DNA of 64,000 nt from Mesocentrotus franciscanus (taxonomy: Eukaryota > Echinodermata > Echinoidea > Camarodonta > Strongylocentrotidae). A program made the translations under genes and the position numbers. This document shows positions 46,622-58,308 of the stretch, one piece after another. Each line of letters begins with the position of its first letter. The stretch's first letter is position 1. The notes beneath the pieces were generated by a model. It worked only from the letters and a program-made list of their open reading frames with translations, made no database searches and was not told the origin of the DNA. Where the stretch lies: contig CP137686.1 in assembly GCA_037976565.1 (NCBI GenBank), positions 5,754,270-5,818,269 of the forward strand, written 5' to 3'.

Positions 46622-46924
46622 CATGTCATTAGTTGTATATATATATATATATATGCAATCAGGTGTTATATGTTAGGTGTTAGTTGTTAGGTGTAAGGTG
46701 TTAAGTGTTAGTGTTAGGTAAAGTTCTTGTATTATGTCGTAAGGGACCAGCCCCACATAAGACTTCAATGTTCTTTCTTGCCGGTTTCCTCATTCGCATA
46801 TATATTTGTATTTATCTTTCGCTATGTTGTCTGTTTGTTCTTTACTTATCTGTAAATATCAATGTTTGATTATGTATGTTTTTATATGACGAATGGAATA
46901 AATGAATTGAATTGAATTGAATTG

Positions 46925-47071
46925 GTCTTCCATCACATCAAAGATATCAATGCTTCCCTCTTGAGTTACCATGTAACGGTCCTCCAGAGGGCCTACTTTA
47001 GCGATAGCCTTCTTGCTGGATTGAGTAGGGCAACTGCTAGAGGCATGGGGTGGCTGGCCAGCTGTTATCTC
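46925..47071 (-). CDS. unidentified exon segment, apparently cut by a LINE
   Basis: The acceptor is atttcattgcag, phase 0. 49 codons read ITAGQPPHASSSCPTQSSKK and PLEDRYMVTQEGSIDIFDVM, ending GMED-like acidic residues at the LINE tail. No donor is present at the LINE boundary; the only internal GT (gat|gtgatg) is weak. The simplest reading is an exon split by the LINE, continuing at 42346-42290. Protein unknown. Confidence 0.5.
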
Positions 47072-47535
47072 CTGCAATGAAATTTTATCAACCTATAATG
47101 ATAGACACATTCACAATTACAAATTCAACATTTGGACCAACTGACTTCATGACATTCAATCAATATGCATATCATTTCCAAAGTGTGTTCTGTCATGATA
47201 AACTACTACTAGTACAGTAACATGCCATGTGCTAATTTATCTCTACCAGTTTGAAAGGATTACAGTGGAAAAAAATTTAAAATCACAAATCAGGTCTTTA
47301 GGAGACAAGGAAGGAATGGTAAACACTTGTATTCATATTTGACAGCTAAAGAAAATATGACTTTTGAAAGTAGAGATCATAGGTGCAAAATATGAAATTC
47401 TTTGCAGGACATTTTCGGAAGGATATTTTCAAATTGGTGCTCTATAGCCCAAATGGGGTGAAGCATTCAGGTGGTCTATTAAGAAAAACAAATTACAACT
47501 GCGGCTTACTTTTTTATACAAAAAAAATGCCTCAC
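47072..47535 (-). other. intron of the unidentified gene
   Basis: AT-rich intron between good splice sites (donor gaggag|gtgagg at 47535 and acceptor atttcattgcag at 47072). No repeat recognised. Confidence 0.5.
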
Positions 47536-47958
47536 CTCCTCATCTGACTGGAGCAAGATGGAAGAACCGACAGATGAATCATCATGATCCCCATTCCCCT
47601 CTTCATCGACATCATCCACCACATGACCCCTGGCTTCACCTTCGCCCCTCTCATTCTCCTCATTACTGATGTCAGTGACATCGCTATCCTCCACATCACT
47701 GCCTCCAGCACAATACAGACAGCTGTTATCATCAGATGCATCGCAAGTACCGCTCGTCTCAGCCTGAGCCTCACAATGGATATCCAAACCAACATCCTTG
47801 AAGCCAGAGGAGTCCTCATCACTCCCTCGTTCCCCAACCCCGTTGTTGGTCTGCACCCTGTCATCTCCTTCGATCTCACCGTCGCTGATGATGCCATCAC
47901 TGGTTGGGTTTGTTACTGATGTGACTTGCATTTCTTGGCAAGTCAGCTCTAAGGCTCT
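47536..47958 (-). CDS. unidentified acidic exon
   Basis: The acceptor is ccttctttatcag and the donor gaggag|gtgagg; 141 codons, phase 0 at both ends, entirely open. The protein is extremely rich in D, E, G and S (NEENERGEGEARGHVVDDVD and GNGDHDDSSVGSS) with a few cysteines (NSCLYCAGG). It is likely disordered and nuclear, but no domain is recognisable. Long acidic stretches occur in chromatin and replication proteins; that is only a hint. Confidence 0.6.
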
Positions 47959-48017
47959 CTGATAAAGAAGGGGAGAGGAACAAAATTAAAATAAATCAAC
48001 TTTCGATAAGTATTCTG

Positions 48018-49110
48018 ACATTTTCTCTTCTGGATATTTAGGATCTGGTTTAACATTAGAAAAAAAGATGAAACCAAACTGTTAGAAATTTCTATGTTTA
48101 GATGATTCTTGAGTCCTAAAAAAAAACAGGGGAGAAGAGAAAATGGTGCAAAATTTGTTTTTATTAAAAGTTGATTAACAGTTTCAATAATCACTCCACT
48201 GAGAAAATGATTACAAACAAGTTTGTAGCAATTGTATTCTAGGCCTCTTTATGCTAAATAAAATGCCTATCAAAAAGTACAAGGGTGTCTTAATGGGAAT
48301 GCCATAGATATATCCAATAACTTTTAGACCTCTTTGTGGATTGATCTTTTGGATCTGTGTGTAGTCTACAATTTTCAAATGCAGACTATTCCTCCTCTAT
48401 TTTCCCATGCGTATCATCATCCATCATCATAGACTCATATACTTGCCTCATCCTCGTCTCCATTCTTATGCCTCTGATACGTCTCCCTTTTGCAGGGTTT
48501 CCCATAGGAACAGCCCTCTCCATCCCACTCTGTAGGCTGGTAACTGGTATCGGTAAACATGAGGGCTATAGGCTTATGGTGAATATGCTTCTCACCCATG
48601 GTAGATGCTCGCAGAGGTTTTCTCTTCTGGATCATATTTAGGATCTGGTTTAACATTAGAAAAGAAGATGAAACCAAACTGTTAGATATGCCATTTTTTA
48701 TGTTAAGATGATTCTTGGGTCCTAAAAAAAAGGAGGGGGGGAAATTATTTTTCATTAAAAGTTGATTAACAGTTTCAATGTTCACTCCACTGAGAAAATG
48801 ATTACAAACACGTTTGTAGCAATTGTATTCTAGGCCTCTTTATGCTAAATAAAATGCCTATCAAAAAGTACAAGGGTGTCTTAACGGGAATGCCATAGAT
48901 ATATCCAATAACTTTTAGACCTCTTTGTGGATTGATCTTTTGAATCTATGTGTAGTCTACCATTTCCAAATGCTGACTATTCCTCCTTTATTTTCCCATG
49001 CGTATGATCATCCATCATCATAGACTCATATACTTGCCTCATCCTTGTCTTCATTGTTATGCCTCTGATACGTCTCCCTTTTGCAGGGTTTCCAATAGGA
49101 ACAGCCTGTT
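48018..49110. repeat. tandem duplication of a ~600-base segment
   Basis: 48018-48505 is matched by 48616-49110 (for example ggatctggtttaacattaga at 48040 and 48641; caaaaagtacaagggtgtct at 48271 and 48861). The duplicate includes part of the 48447-48626 exon (cataatcctctgatacgtctccc region, second copy near 49050-49100), with a few differences. Confidence 0.85.
48447..48626 (-). CDS. unidentified exon with possible GC donor
   Basis: 60 codons in phase 0 at both ends. Residues KPIALMFTDTSYQPTEWDGE and CKRETYQRHKNGDEDE. The acceptor is tatgatccag (weak tract); the donor would be gatgag|gcaagt, a standard GC-AG donor. It precedes the acidic exon in transcript order and fits it in phase. A partial second copy of its 3' portion lies at ~49040-49105. 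Identity unknown. Confidence 0.45.
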
Positions 49111-49329
49111 GAATGATCAGATGGACGGATAAATAAGAGATCATTGTAGACAATGTTCATGTATAAGTGGCCATCTTGAAAGTGCTTTATTTGGGTATTC
49201 CTCCGCCAATCACGGCCTAATTACGCACATCAATGAACTACTGGCTTTCATTAACTAGTTATGCCTTCCCTGCTCAATAGGCACTGTACATGACGGAAAT
49301 ACACCACTATAAAACAGTAACCCAATTTT

Positions 49330-49935
49330 GAAATTTCAACAAGAGGAAACATTCCAAACAACTTGTTCGAGAAGCACAATACCGGTACTCAAAAACTGTT
49401 CAACTGGAACTAACAAGAACCTTTCAACAATAACAAAAACACATTTAAACTATCGCCGGTTTGGATTTCCCTTTAAAATGATTTTGCAGTGCAAACGATG
49501 GACCTCGCATACATTCCCTTGTCATCTGTACAAAGGCCTTGTCAGGCCTCTCATAGATTACAGAGATTCCATATGTACGTACCCTCGATTCAAGAAAGAC
49601 TCCTAAACCATAGAAAAGGTGCAGAAGAGAGCCACCAAAAAAATTTATGACATCCGCAACCGTCCTTACACAGAGAGACTTTGGGCGCTCAACCTTCCCT
49701 CCCTTGAATATTGCAGACGGCGAGGCGACATGATTCAGGTTTTCAAAATCATCCATGGACTTGAACGCATCCCAATCGGTACCTTCTTCGAACACTCGAC
49801 TAGCAACACAAGAGGCCACAGTCTGAAGCTCTCAAAACACAGATACTCAACGAAGATTAGGCAAGATGCATTAATTCGGCCAATGAGTCATCAATTACTG
49901 GAACACACTTCCTGAAGAGGTAGTCACTGATCGGG
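49330..49935 (+). pseudogene. LINE C-terminal fragment
   Basis: Broken frames read LYKGLVRPLIDYRDSICTY, then VQKRATKKIYDIRNRPYTER and LNLPSLEYCRRRGDMIQVFK. This is the conserved region after the reverse transcriptase in jockey/CR1-like ORF2 proteins. A stop near 49604 and further changes kill it. The RT is missing upstream. Confidence 0.85.
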
Positions 49936-50147
49936 TATGGACATGTATGAATATTATAAACAACTCCCTATCACTGACAAGCTAAGTTGAGCCTGGGACT
50001 TAGAAGAGAAAAGACCTGTTTCTATGCTGTGCCTTATTGGGTGTGTTTAAGACCATGCTACAACTGGTAGCAGCGGTGTGGCTTCATTATTACCCACCCT
50101 ACACTGGCAGTGTACTGCTCAGGCATTTCAGACTGGGGCTAGACCTT

Positions 50148-52515
50148 TTTAGGTGGTCTGTCGTCATCGACAGATCACCTATTAATTTCGTCAGAATTTT
50201 CTTTCTTTATTTATTATTATTATTAGGTGGTCTGTCGATATCGACAGATCACCTATTGTTTTTGTCAGAATTTTCTTTCTTCTTTATTAGGTGGTCTGTC
50301 GGCATCGACAGATCACCTATTGTTTTCGTCAGAATTTTCTTTCTTTATTTATTTATTTATTTATTTATTTTTATTTATTTCTCCCTCTTTTTTGTTCCGA
50401 AGATAATTCAAGATCGGTACAGTCAATTTCTTTCAATTTTTGCACAGTCATGGGTCATTGTCATAATACGTGACAGGAACATTTTCAAGGTCATCAGGTC
50501 ATCGTGACGTCATCCAGGCGCCATTTTGTGAAATCACATGATCAATCATATCTTCATGATGCGTAATCAAAGGTCATTCATATTCATATCACATATACTT
50601 CCGGTCAAGGGTCAACAAGTCATGTCGTCAAAGGTCGTATAAAGGTCAGGACGCGCGCGCGTCAAAATTTTAATATGCTCAAAATCACTTAACTATTAAA
50701 CAAGAGTACGAATCAGGTCATTTTAAGCATTTCAAAAATTTCCGTCCCGGCGCGTCGCGCGCATGCGCGCGCAGCGCGTACACATCGTAAAACGCCGTTT
50801 TTCGCATGGTTTGTATTCCTGACACTATTTTTGACAATTTCCAACTATTTCCAGTCATTCTCGACCTTCCATAATGCCACGCGTGCGTCAAACTTTAAAA
50901 TTGCGCGCGTCAATGGGCAATATAATGTAAAAGTGGTAAAAACATGTCTATATAAAATCCGCCATAGCTCGTCAGAATGCCTAAATACCCCAAATTTTTA
51001 ACATTTTCTGGAAGCCCATGAAATTTTTATGTGATTTCATGTATAATTTTGTCCAATCGTATGTTCTGACGTCGTCATATTTGCATATGAACTCGAAAAT
51101 TTGATTTTGAAAATATGACATCATAATTTTTGTATTCATTTGACAATATTGCAGTAATAGGTTGTCGATTTTCTTCCAAATTTTGATATGTTCTAGCTGA
51201 GACAATTCTCTACAAATGCAGTCACCACGATTTTCATTTTGACAAAGGCATCATGGCGTATTTTTGCGATTAAAGGAGGCATGTCAATTTTTCACATTTT
51301 GCGTGTATTCTCTATGGGACATGACTTTTTCTCAAAACTGGATTCTACATTACCGTCTTTCGCGAGCAATATCTCCGTCGTTTTAGTTTTGTTTTCGCTG
51401 AGCTTCGAGTATGTTGTAGCTGAGACAATAAGCTATCACAAGTGTGCCCTTTATTTTTCGATCAGATGCCGGGATCATGCTCATATTTCACTTGCAAAGT
51501 GAGATTTGAGAATTCCATTTTCCGTTCACGTGTAATGTCTATGTGGATTATTTTGGTATAGTGGTCATAGCACTTGCCTCCCATTCCGGCGACCCAAGTT
51601 CGATTCCTGGTGGGTCATTTTTTTTTTTTTTTGCCGTCGTTTTAGATTTGATTTTATGATCTTCTTCGACTATTATAACATATTATCATATACAATCACA
51701 AACAATGTAATAAAATGCCTAATTTTGCGTGTTATATCTATGGGAGAAGAATGTCAATCGTTTGAGTACAACCCTATGGGAAATCTGGTATTAAACCTAA
51801 TATAGGTGTATCTCCCAACTCTGCTACAATATCAAATCACCTTGCTAGTCTCCTTCCCAGACGTTTTTACTTTTCCAGTTATTCAGCCCAGGTATATGCA
51901 TGTTTACGTCTCCCGTGGACATAGAATTGTTTACTTGTCTATACTTCTCTCTTTCTCTATATTAAATTCTATTTATGCTGGATATATTGAATGCATCGTT
52001 CTCCATTGCATCTCTCTCTTTCTCTCTCTCTTGCTCTGTTTCCCTTCTCCTCTCTTATTTTGCCCCTCTCCTTCTCTTGCTCTGTCTCTGCATATATATC
52101 TCTCTCTACTCTTTTACTCTCTCCTCTCTCTCTGCCTCCCTCTACCTCGACCTCTTGCCTTGCCTCCCTCTTATTCTCTTGCTCTGTCTCCCTCTGCCTC
52201 TGCCCTTCTCTTTTTCTTCTCTCTCACCCTCTACCTCTCCCGCCTCTGGTTCTCGTTCTCCTTCTATTATGTCTTGTAATGTTCCTTAATTTTCTATAGC
52301 TCTGCCCTTTGCCCTTTGGCCTTGGAACTCAAAATACGAATTTGCATATTATGACGTCAGCATATTTATGGAAAATTGATTGTATCTCTGTAAATATGGA
52401 TCGATTTTCTTCCAAATTTTGATATGTTGTAGCTAAGACAAATTTCTACAAGATCAGTTATTCAGATTACATAACAGACCACCTAATTCGTCCTCATGAC
52501 GAATTACATTTCTAG
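50148..52515 (+). mobile_element. Helitron/Helentron-like unit 1
   Basis: It starts with the hairpin aggtggtctgtcg / cgacagatcacct, repeated three times (50151-50180, 50225-50254, 50289-50318). It ends with cagaccacct, the hairpin aattcgtc..gacgaatt (52485-52505) and CTAG at 52512-52515. The first and last parts (aggtggtctgt / acagaccacct) are inverse. Hairpin plus CTRR end is the Helitron hallmark; short inverted ends suggest the Helentron type. No Rep-helicase ORF. It contains a CT-rich stretch (52000-52270). Confidence 0.6.
51544..51618 (+). other. tRNA-like relic (Gly-CCC-like) inside unit 1
   Basis: The A-box-like tggtatagtggtcatagc and B-box-like gttcgattcc have normal tRNA spacing, with ctcccat in the anticodon loop position. 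Stems pair poorly, so it is likely a tRNA-derived relic, not a working gene. A truncated copy is at 57071-57115. Confidence 0.5.
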
Positions 52516-54925
52516 TTTATTAGGTGGTCTGTCAACGACAGATCACCTATTGTTTTCGTCAGAATTTTCTTTCTTTATTTATTTATTTTTATTTCTCCGC
52601 ACTTTTTTGTTCAGACGATAACTCAAGATCGGTTCAGTCAATTTCTTTCAATTTTGGCACAGTCATAGGTCATTGTCATGAGACGTGACAGGAACATTTT
52701 CAAGGTCATCAGGTCTTCATGACGTCATCCAGGCGCCATTTTGTGTTTTTTTGTACTTTCAACTCATGATCATATCTTCATAACGGAAAGTCATTTCTTA
52801 TTCATATTTATCATGATCAAGGTCAATATCCGTCCGGTCAATTTCAGGTCAAAAAGCGCATGCGTCGTCCGCGTCAGCGCGCGTGCAAAATTTAAAAATG
52901 CTCCAAATCGTCTCAAATTCATTTGGATACGTTTCAGGCCATTTTAAGCATTTCGCAAAAACTCGCCACGCGCATGCGCGCGCGTTTCATGCTAACACCA
53001 TTACACAACATAAAATCGCCATTTTTTTCTTTCATGATATTTCCATATTTTTCAAACAATTTGATACCATATTTATCTCTTATTGACCATTAATAACAAG
53101 ATGAGCGTCATTCAATATAAATGTCGTGCGAGCTCTTGTAATACATAGCATATATGGGCAAAAACATGCCTATACAAAATTCATTGCAACTCTTCAGAAT
53201 GGATGGGAACTCCCAATTTTTTCATATTTGGATAGATTATGAGTCGGAGATATGATTTCATGTCTCATTTGACCTCAATTAACTCATGACGTCATCATAA
53301 TGGCCTCCGAACTCAAAATTTCAATTTGCATATTATGACGTCAGCATATTTTTGGAAAATTGATTGTATCTCTGTAAATATTGATCGATTTTCTTCTAAA
53401 TTTTGATATGTTCTAGCTGAGACAATTCTCTACAAATGCAGTCACCACGATTTTCATTTTGACAAAGGCATCATGGCGTATTTTTGCAATTAAAGGAGGC
53501 ATGTCAATTTTTCACATTTTGCGTGTATTCTCTATGGGACATGACTTTTCTCAAAACTGGATTCTACATTTCCGTCTTTCGCGAGCAATATCTCCATTGT
53601 TTCAGTTTTGTTTTCGCTGAGCTTTGAGTATGTTGTAGCTGAGACAATAAGCTATCACAAGTGTGCCATTTATTTTTCGATCAGATGCCGGGATCATGCT
53701 TATATTTCACTTGCAAAGTGGGATTTGAGAATTCCATTTTCCGTTCACGTGTAATCGCTATGGGAAATGTTTTGGGAAATGTTTTTGTATATCGTAACGC
53801 ACTTGTTCATTTTTATTTTCCCACCACTTTATTGTGAGCGTGATTGCTCGAATTGCTCCATCAATTTTCATCAATTTTTGTCAGTCATCAGGCTTATCAA
53901 ATTCAAGTGCCACCATTTTCAAGGTCATCAGGTCATCGTGACGTCATCCAGGCGCCATTTTGTGAAATCACATTATCAATCATATCTTCATGATGCGTCA
54001 TCAAAGGTTATTTATATTCATATCACATATATATTAGTTCAGGGTCAACAAGTCATGTCATCAAAGGTCACAGGTCATGACGCGTGACGCGCCAATATTT
54101 TAAATGCTCAAAATCACTTAACTATTAAACGAGTACGAATCAGGTCATTTTAAGCATTTCAAAATTTCCGTCCGCGCGTGCGCGCGCGCTTATCTGCGCG
54201 CAGCACGTTCACATCAAACACGCCGTTTTTGCATGGTTTGTAATTCTGACACTATTTTTGACAATTTCCAACTATTTCCAGTCATTCTCGACCTTCTATA
54301 ATGCCACACGCGTGCGTCAAACTTTAAAATTCGTGCGCGTCAATGGGCAATATAATGTAAAAGTGGTAAACATGTCTATATAAAATCCGCCATAGCTCGT
54401 CAGAATGCCTGAATTCCTCTCCATTTTTCATATTTGGATAGAGTATGAATTGGAGATATGATTTCATGTCTCATTTTGCCAGTACATATATCGTGACGTC
54501 ATCATAAAGGCCTTGGAACTCAAAATACAATTTCATATTATGACGTCCGCATATTTATGGAAAATTGATTGTATCTCTGTAAATATTAATTGTTTTCTTC
54601 CAAATTTAGATATGTTGTAGCTAAGACAATTCCCTACAAGATAAGTTATCCTCACTTTTCGTTTGATGACGTCATCAAAGTGAAAATTTCAATTAAAGGC
54701 GACATGTCAGAATTTTCTTAACGTGCGTGTTATGTCTACGAAAGTCGAATTTCGTTCACATCATGAATCTACAAAACATTAATCTTTGAGCACTATCTAG
54801 CTTATTTAAGCTCTTTTTTCTTCCAAATTTTGATATGTTGTAGCTAAGACAATTTTCTACAAGATCAGTTATTCAGATTACATAACAGACCACCTAATTC
54901 GTCCTCATGACGAATTACAAACTAG
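52516..54925 (+). mobile_element. Helitron/Helentron-like unit 2
   Basis: It follows unit 1 with no spacer. It starts with the same aggtggtctgtc..gacagatcacct hairpin (52522-52548) and ends with hairpin aattcgtc..gacgaatt (54896-54916) and CTAG (54922-54925). Body strongly similar to unit 1 (for example gacaattctctacaaatgca at 51202 and 53422). No coding capacity. Confidence 0.65.
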
Positions 54926-55904
54926 TTTATTTATTATTCTGCCATGAATTTGTTCGCAGGATATCTTAAGAATGAATAAAGCAATTATCTTGAAACTTGC
55001 CATGATGATAGATATTAGTCTAACTTAGAACTGCGTGACTTTTCAGTGACTCAAGGTCATCGTGACGTCATCCATGCGCCATTTGTGAAAATCAACTCAC
55101 GATCATATCTTCATAACGGAAAGTCATTTCTCATTCATATTTATCGTGATGAAGGTCAATATCCGTCCGGTTAATTTAAGATCAATACGCTAAAAGTGCG
55201 GCAGCGTATATCGCGAATATTTAAAAAAAGTTGTTATGGCATTACGCATCATAGAATCGCCTTTTTTTTTTCTTTTATGATATTACCCATACTTTTCTGA
55301 CATGTCGCCTTTAATTGAAATTTTCACTTTGATGACGTCATCAAAACGAAAAGTGAGGATAACTTATCTTGTAGGGAATTGTCTTAGCTACAACATATCT
55401 AAATTTGGAAGAAAAACAATTAATATTTACAGAGATACAATCAATTTTCCATAAATATGCGGACGTCATAATATGAAAATTCGTATTTTGAATTTACATG
55501 ACATTGTTCTTTAAGCAGTATCTCGCTTTTTTTTTGCTCTATTTTCTCCTAAATTTTGGTATGTTATAGCTGAGACTATGGAATATCAAAAACATGTCAT
55601 TTGGTCTTTAATCAAATGTGAGGATCATGTCGAAATTTTCAATTGAAAATGTAATCGCGACCATGCCAAGGCCGTTTGTCAGCTTTGCATGTAAAGTCTA
55701 TGAGAAATATTTTGGACTATTGGTTAAAGCACTAGATAGATCCATAATGATCAAGGCAACGCAGATGAAAATTGACATATTGATAGATCATAATGGGAGG
55801 AGCATTTTATAACATAATGTAAAATCGTGAAAATGCATTCTTCATTATGTAAAACATTAGTATACGTATCACATAATTCGTCAAAGTGACGAATTCAAGT
55901 CTAG
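54926..55904 (+). mobile_element. Helitron/Helentron-like unit 3 (shorter)
   Basis: 979 bases between CTAG ends, starting tttatttattattctgcc and ending with hairpin aattcgtc..gacgaatt (55875-55895) and CTAG (55901-55904). It carries an inverse segment (around 55320-55480) of unit 2 sequence. A 64-codon frame (55618-55812) is identical to one after the gap. Confidence 0.6.
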
Positions 55905-57295
55905 TATTTATTTTGTCTGTATAGAAGAAATTAATATTATTCTTCCTCGAATTTGTTCGCAGGATATCTCAAGAATGGCTGAAGCCATTGTCATGAAACT
56001 TAGCCTGAAGATAGATCTTAGTCCAACTTAGAACTGCGTGACTTTTCAGCGGCGCCAGGGCACCGTGACGTCATCATGACGTCATTATGACGTCAATATG
56101 TGAAATGTCATTAATGGTCGTATCTCAGCCATGCAATACCAATTTCAATTCAAATTTGGTATCAATCATGCTCAGGTCATGGGTCAGAATTTTAGCCCAC
56201 GCACATGTGCCTTCACTTTAAAACGTGAGCATACGCTGTCAAAAGAAATTAGAAACAAAAATGCTCGAAACCCCAAACCAAATTTCCGCACGTTTCGGTC
56301 AGCGCTTATTTGCGCGCATGCACGCGGGACGAAAAATACCATTTTCCATCTTTGGATTTCTTATACTTTGCTTAACAATCCCTTTCCATTTCAGTCATTT
56401 TTATGCATAATGATGGAATACGCGCGTCAAAGATAACAACACCGCGGCCGCATATTTGCATTTTTAAAATAAAAACATGCCTATGTTTAATTGGCCATAA
56501 CTTATTTAAATGCACGGATAACTCAATTTTGTTTTCACATGTGGATAGAATATGAGTCGGAGATATGTTTTCATGTCTCATTTGGCCATGAAGTACATCG
56601 TGACGTCATTATAATGGCCTTGGAACTCCAGATACAAATAAGCACATAATGACGTCAGCATATTTACAAAAAAAATGAGTGTATCTCTGTTTATATTGTT
56701 TGTTTTCTCTCAATGTTTGATATGAAGTAGCTGAGGCGATTTTCTACACAAAAGGTGCTATTGATTTTCATTTTAACAATGGCATCATGGCCCATTCTTT
56801 CGAGTAAGAGAGGCATGTCAATTTTTCCAATTTTGCGTGTATTCTCTATTGGAGGTGCATTTTTCTGAAATCTTCATTCTACGTTCCAGTCTTAGTTGTT
56901 TGAGCAATATCTCGATTCTTTTCTGCCAGCTGCGGATATGTTGTAGCTGAGAAAATTATGTACATAAAGGGGACATTAAATTTTTTAATCAGATGTTGGA
57001 ATCATGGCGATATTTTAAATACAAGATTTGATTTGAGAATCAAATTTTCCGTTTACGTGTTATGTCTATGCAGATTTTTGGTATATTGGTCATAGCACTT
57101 GCCTCCCATTCCGGCGACCATCTTTCATAGATCCAAAATGATCAATGATACACAGTTGATACTTGACTTATGGATAGACCATAATGGGAGGAGTAATTCA
57201 AAACGGAAGATGAAATCGTGAAAATGCGTTCTTCGTTAACACATGAGCATACGTATCACCGAATTCGTCTAAGTGACGAATTAAAATAAAAATAG
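55905..57295 (+). mobile_element. Helitron/Helentron-like unit 4
   Basis: It starts tatttattttgtctgtat directly after CTAG of unit 3. It ends with the hairpin at 57262-57282 and a degraded end (aatag instead of ctag). Contains the truncated tRNA-like relic at 57071. Confidence 0.55.
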
Positions 57296-58308
57296 TATTT
57301 ATTTTGTGTCTGTATGGAAGAAATATTTATGATTCTTCCTCGAATTTGTTCGCAAGATATCTTAAGATTGGGTAAAGCCATTGTCATGAAACTTTCCTTT
57401 AAGATAGTTCCTAGTCCAACTTAGAACTGCGTGACTTTTCAGCGACGCCAGGGCATCGTGACGTCATCATGACGTCATTATGTGAAATGTCATTAATGGT
57501 TTTATCTCAGCCATGCAATACACTATGAATACGTCTTAGATTGGTTTTAGACTATGCTTGTTATTGTCTTACCGCTGGAGACTTAAAGATGTCTTTTCTC
57601 GAACTGATTTTGATTCTTTTATACGCTTGAAATTTGTCAGATCAAAATAAGATCAAATGACCCTTCGAAGGTCTGATCTTAAATTTAACGACCGTCGATA
57701 CTCCAGACCTACTGGCAAACGATCTTGATGACATATTTTATGATCCCACGGGAGTGGAAACTGCCTCGCACTTTTGGTCTGCTAAACGTGTACTTCGCTC
57801 AAGGCCCCAATTCAATTCCAAATTTCCAACGTTAAATTACACAAGGGTTCGTATCTTTCTACAAAATAAACGATAAACAATTGGCGTGTCAAGTTTAACT
57901 GAATGTATGCGGGTATTATATGATGCTCAAAAAGTTGTAACACGACTTTGAATTAAAGAAAAAAAATTTTTTCTCAAAGTGTGTGTTGATGCAGGGAAGC
58001 AGGGGCGGATCCAGCCGGAGGCGATTTTCAACAACATGAAGCAAATAGTAAGCATCTAAAAACTTCAGATGCCTGTTTGATTATGATTGAAATTTGAGTC
58101 ATTTCAAGTAACAAATAAGACCGTTGCCATGGAAACAGAATGTTAAAGAAGTTGTTATTTTTTGACGACGCCCCCTCAAAAAATGAAATAAATGAACCTA
58201 ATCAATACAAGGAAACATTAGAATATATCTTGACAAAAAAAGATAAGAAAAAGAACTAAGTAGAGAATACAATCAAGACAATAGACATTATGGTATAAAT
58301 TAATGTCT
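57296..58308. other. start of a further unit, then unassigned DNA
   Basis: 57296-57520 repeats the start of unit 4. Beyond that is sequence without a known family; broken frames near 57570-57720 are unrecognised. At 58000-58016 caggggcggatccagcc looks like a hAT-like terminus, the inverse of 19492-19508. Confidence 0.45.

Larger units (their letters stand above)
42347..46924 (+). mobile_element. nearly full-length AT-rich LINE
   Basis: About 4.58 kb with ORF1 remnants (42712-43532), ORF2 remnants (43777-46621), a (ta)n run at 46639-46654 and an (aattg)n 3' tail at 46903-46924. It is more AT-rich than its surroundings. Both flanks are minus-strand exon-like sequence, so it probably landed in an exon. 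I cannot see a clear target duplication. Confidence 0.85.

Noticed and set aside
49445..49819. 124-codon minus-strand frame
   Set aside because: It is the antisense shadow of the LINE C-terminal fragment on plus.
51544..51618. A functional tRNA-Gly gene
   Set aside because: Acceptor and anticodon stems pair poorly, and it sits in a repeated mobile unit with a truncated second copy; kept only as a relic.
51806..52299. Overlapping 100-157 codon frames rich in L, S and P
   Set aside because: CT-rich low-complexity stretch inside a Helitron-like unit.
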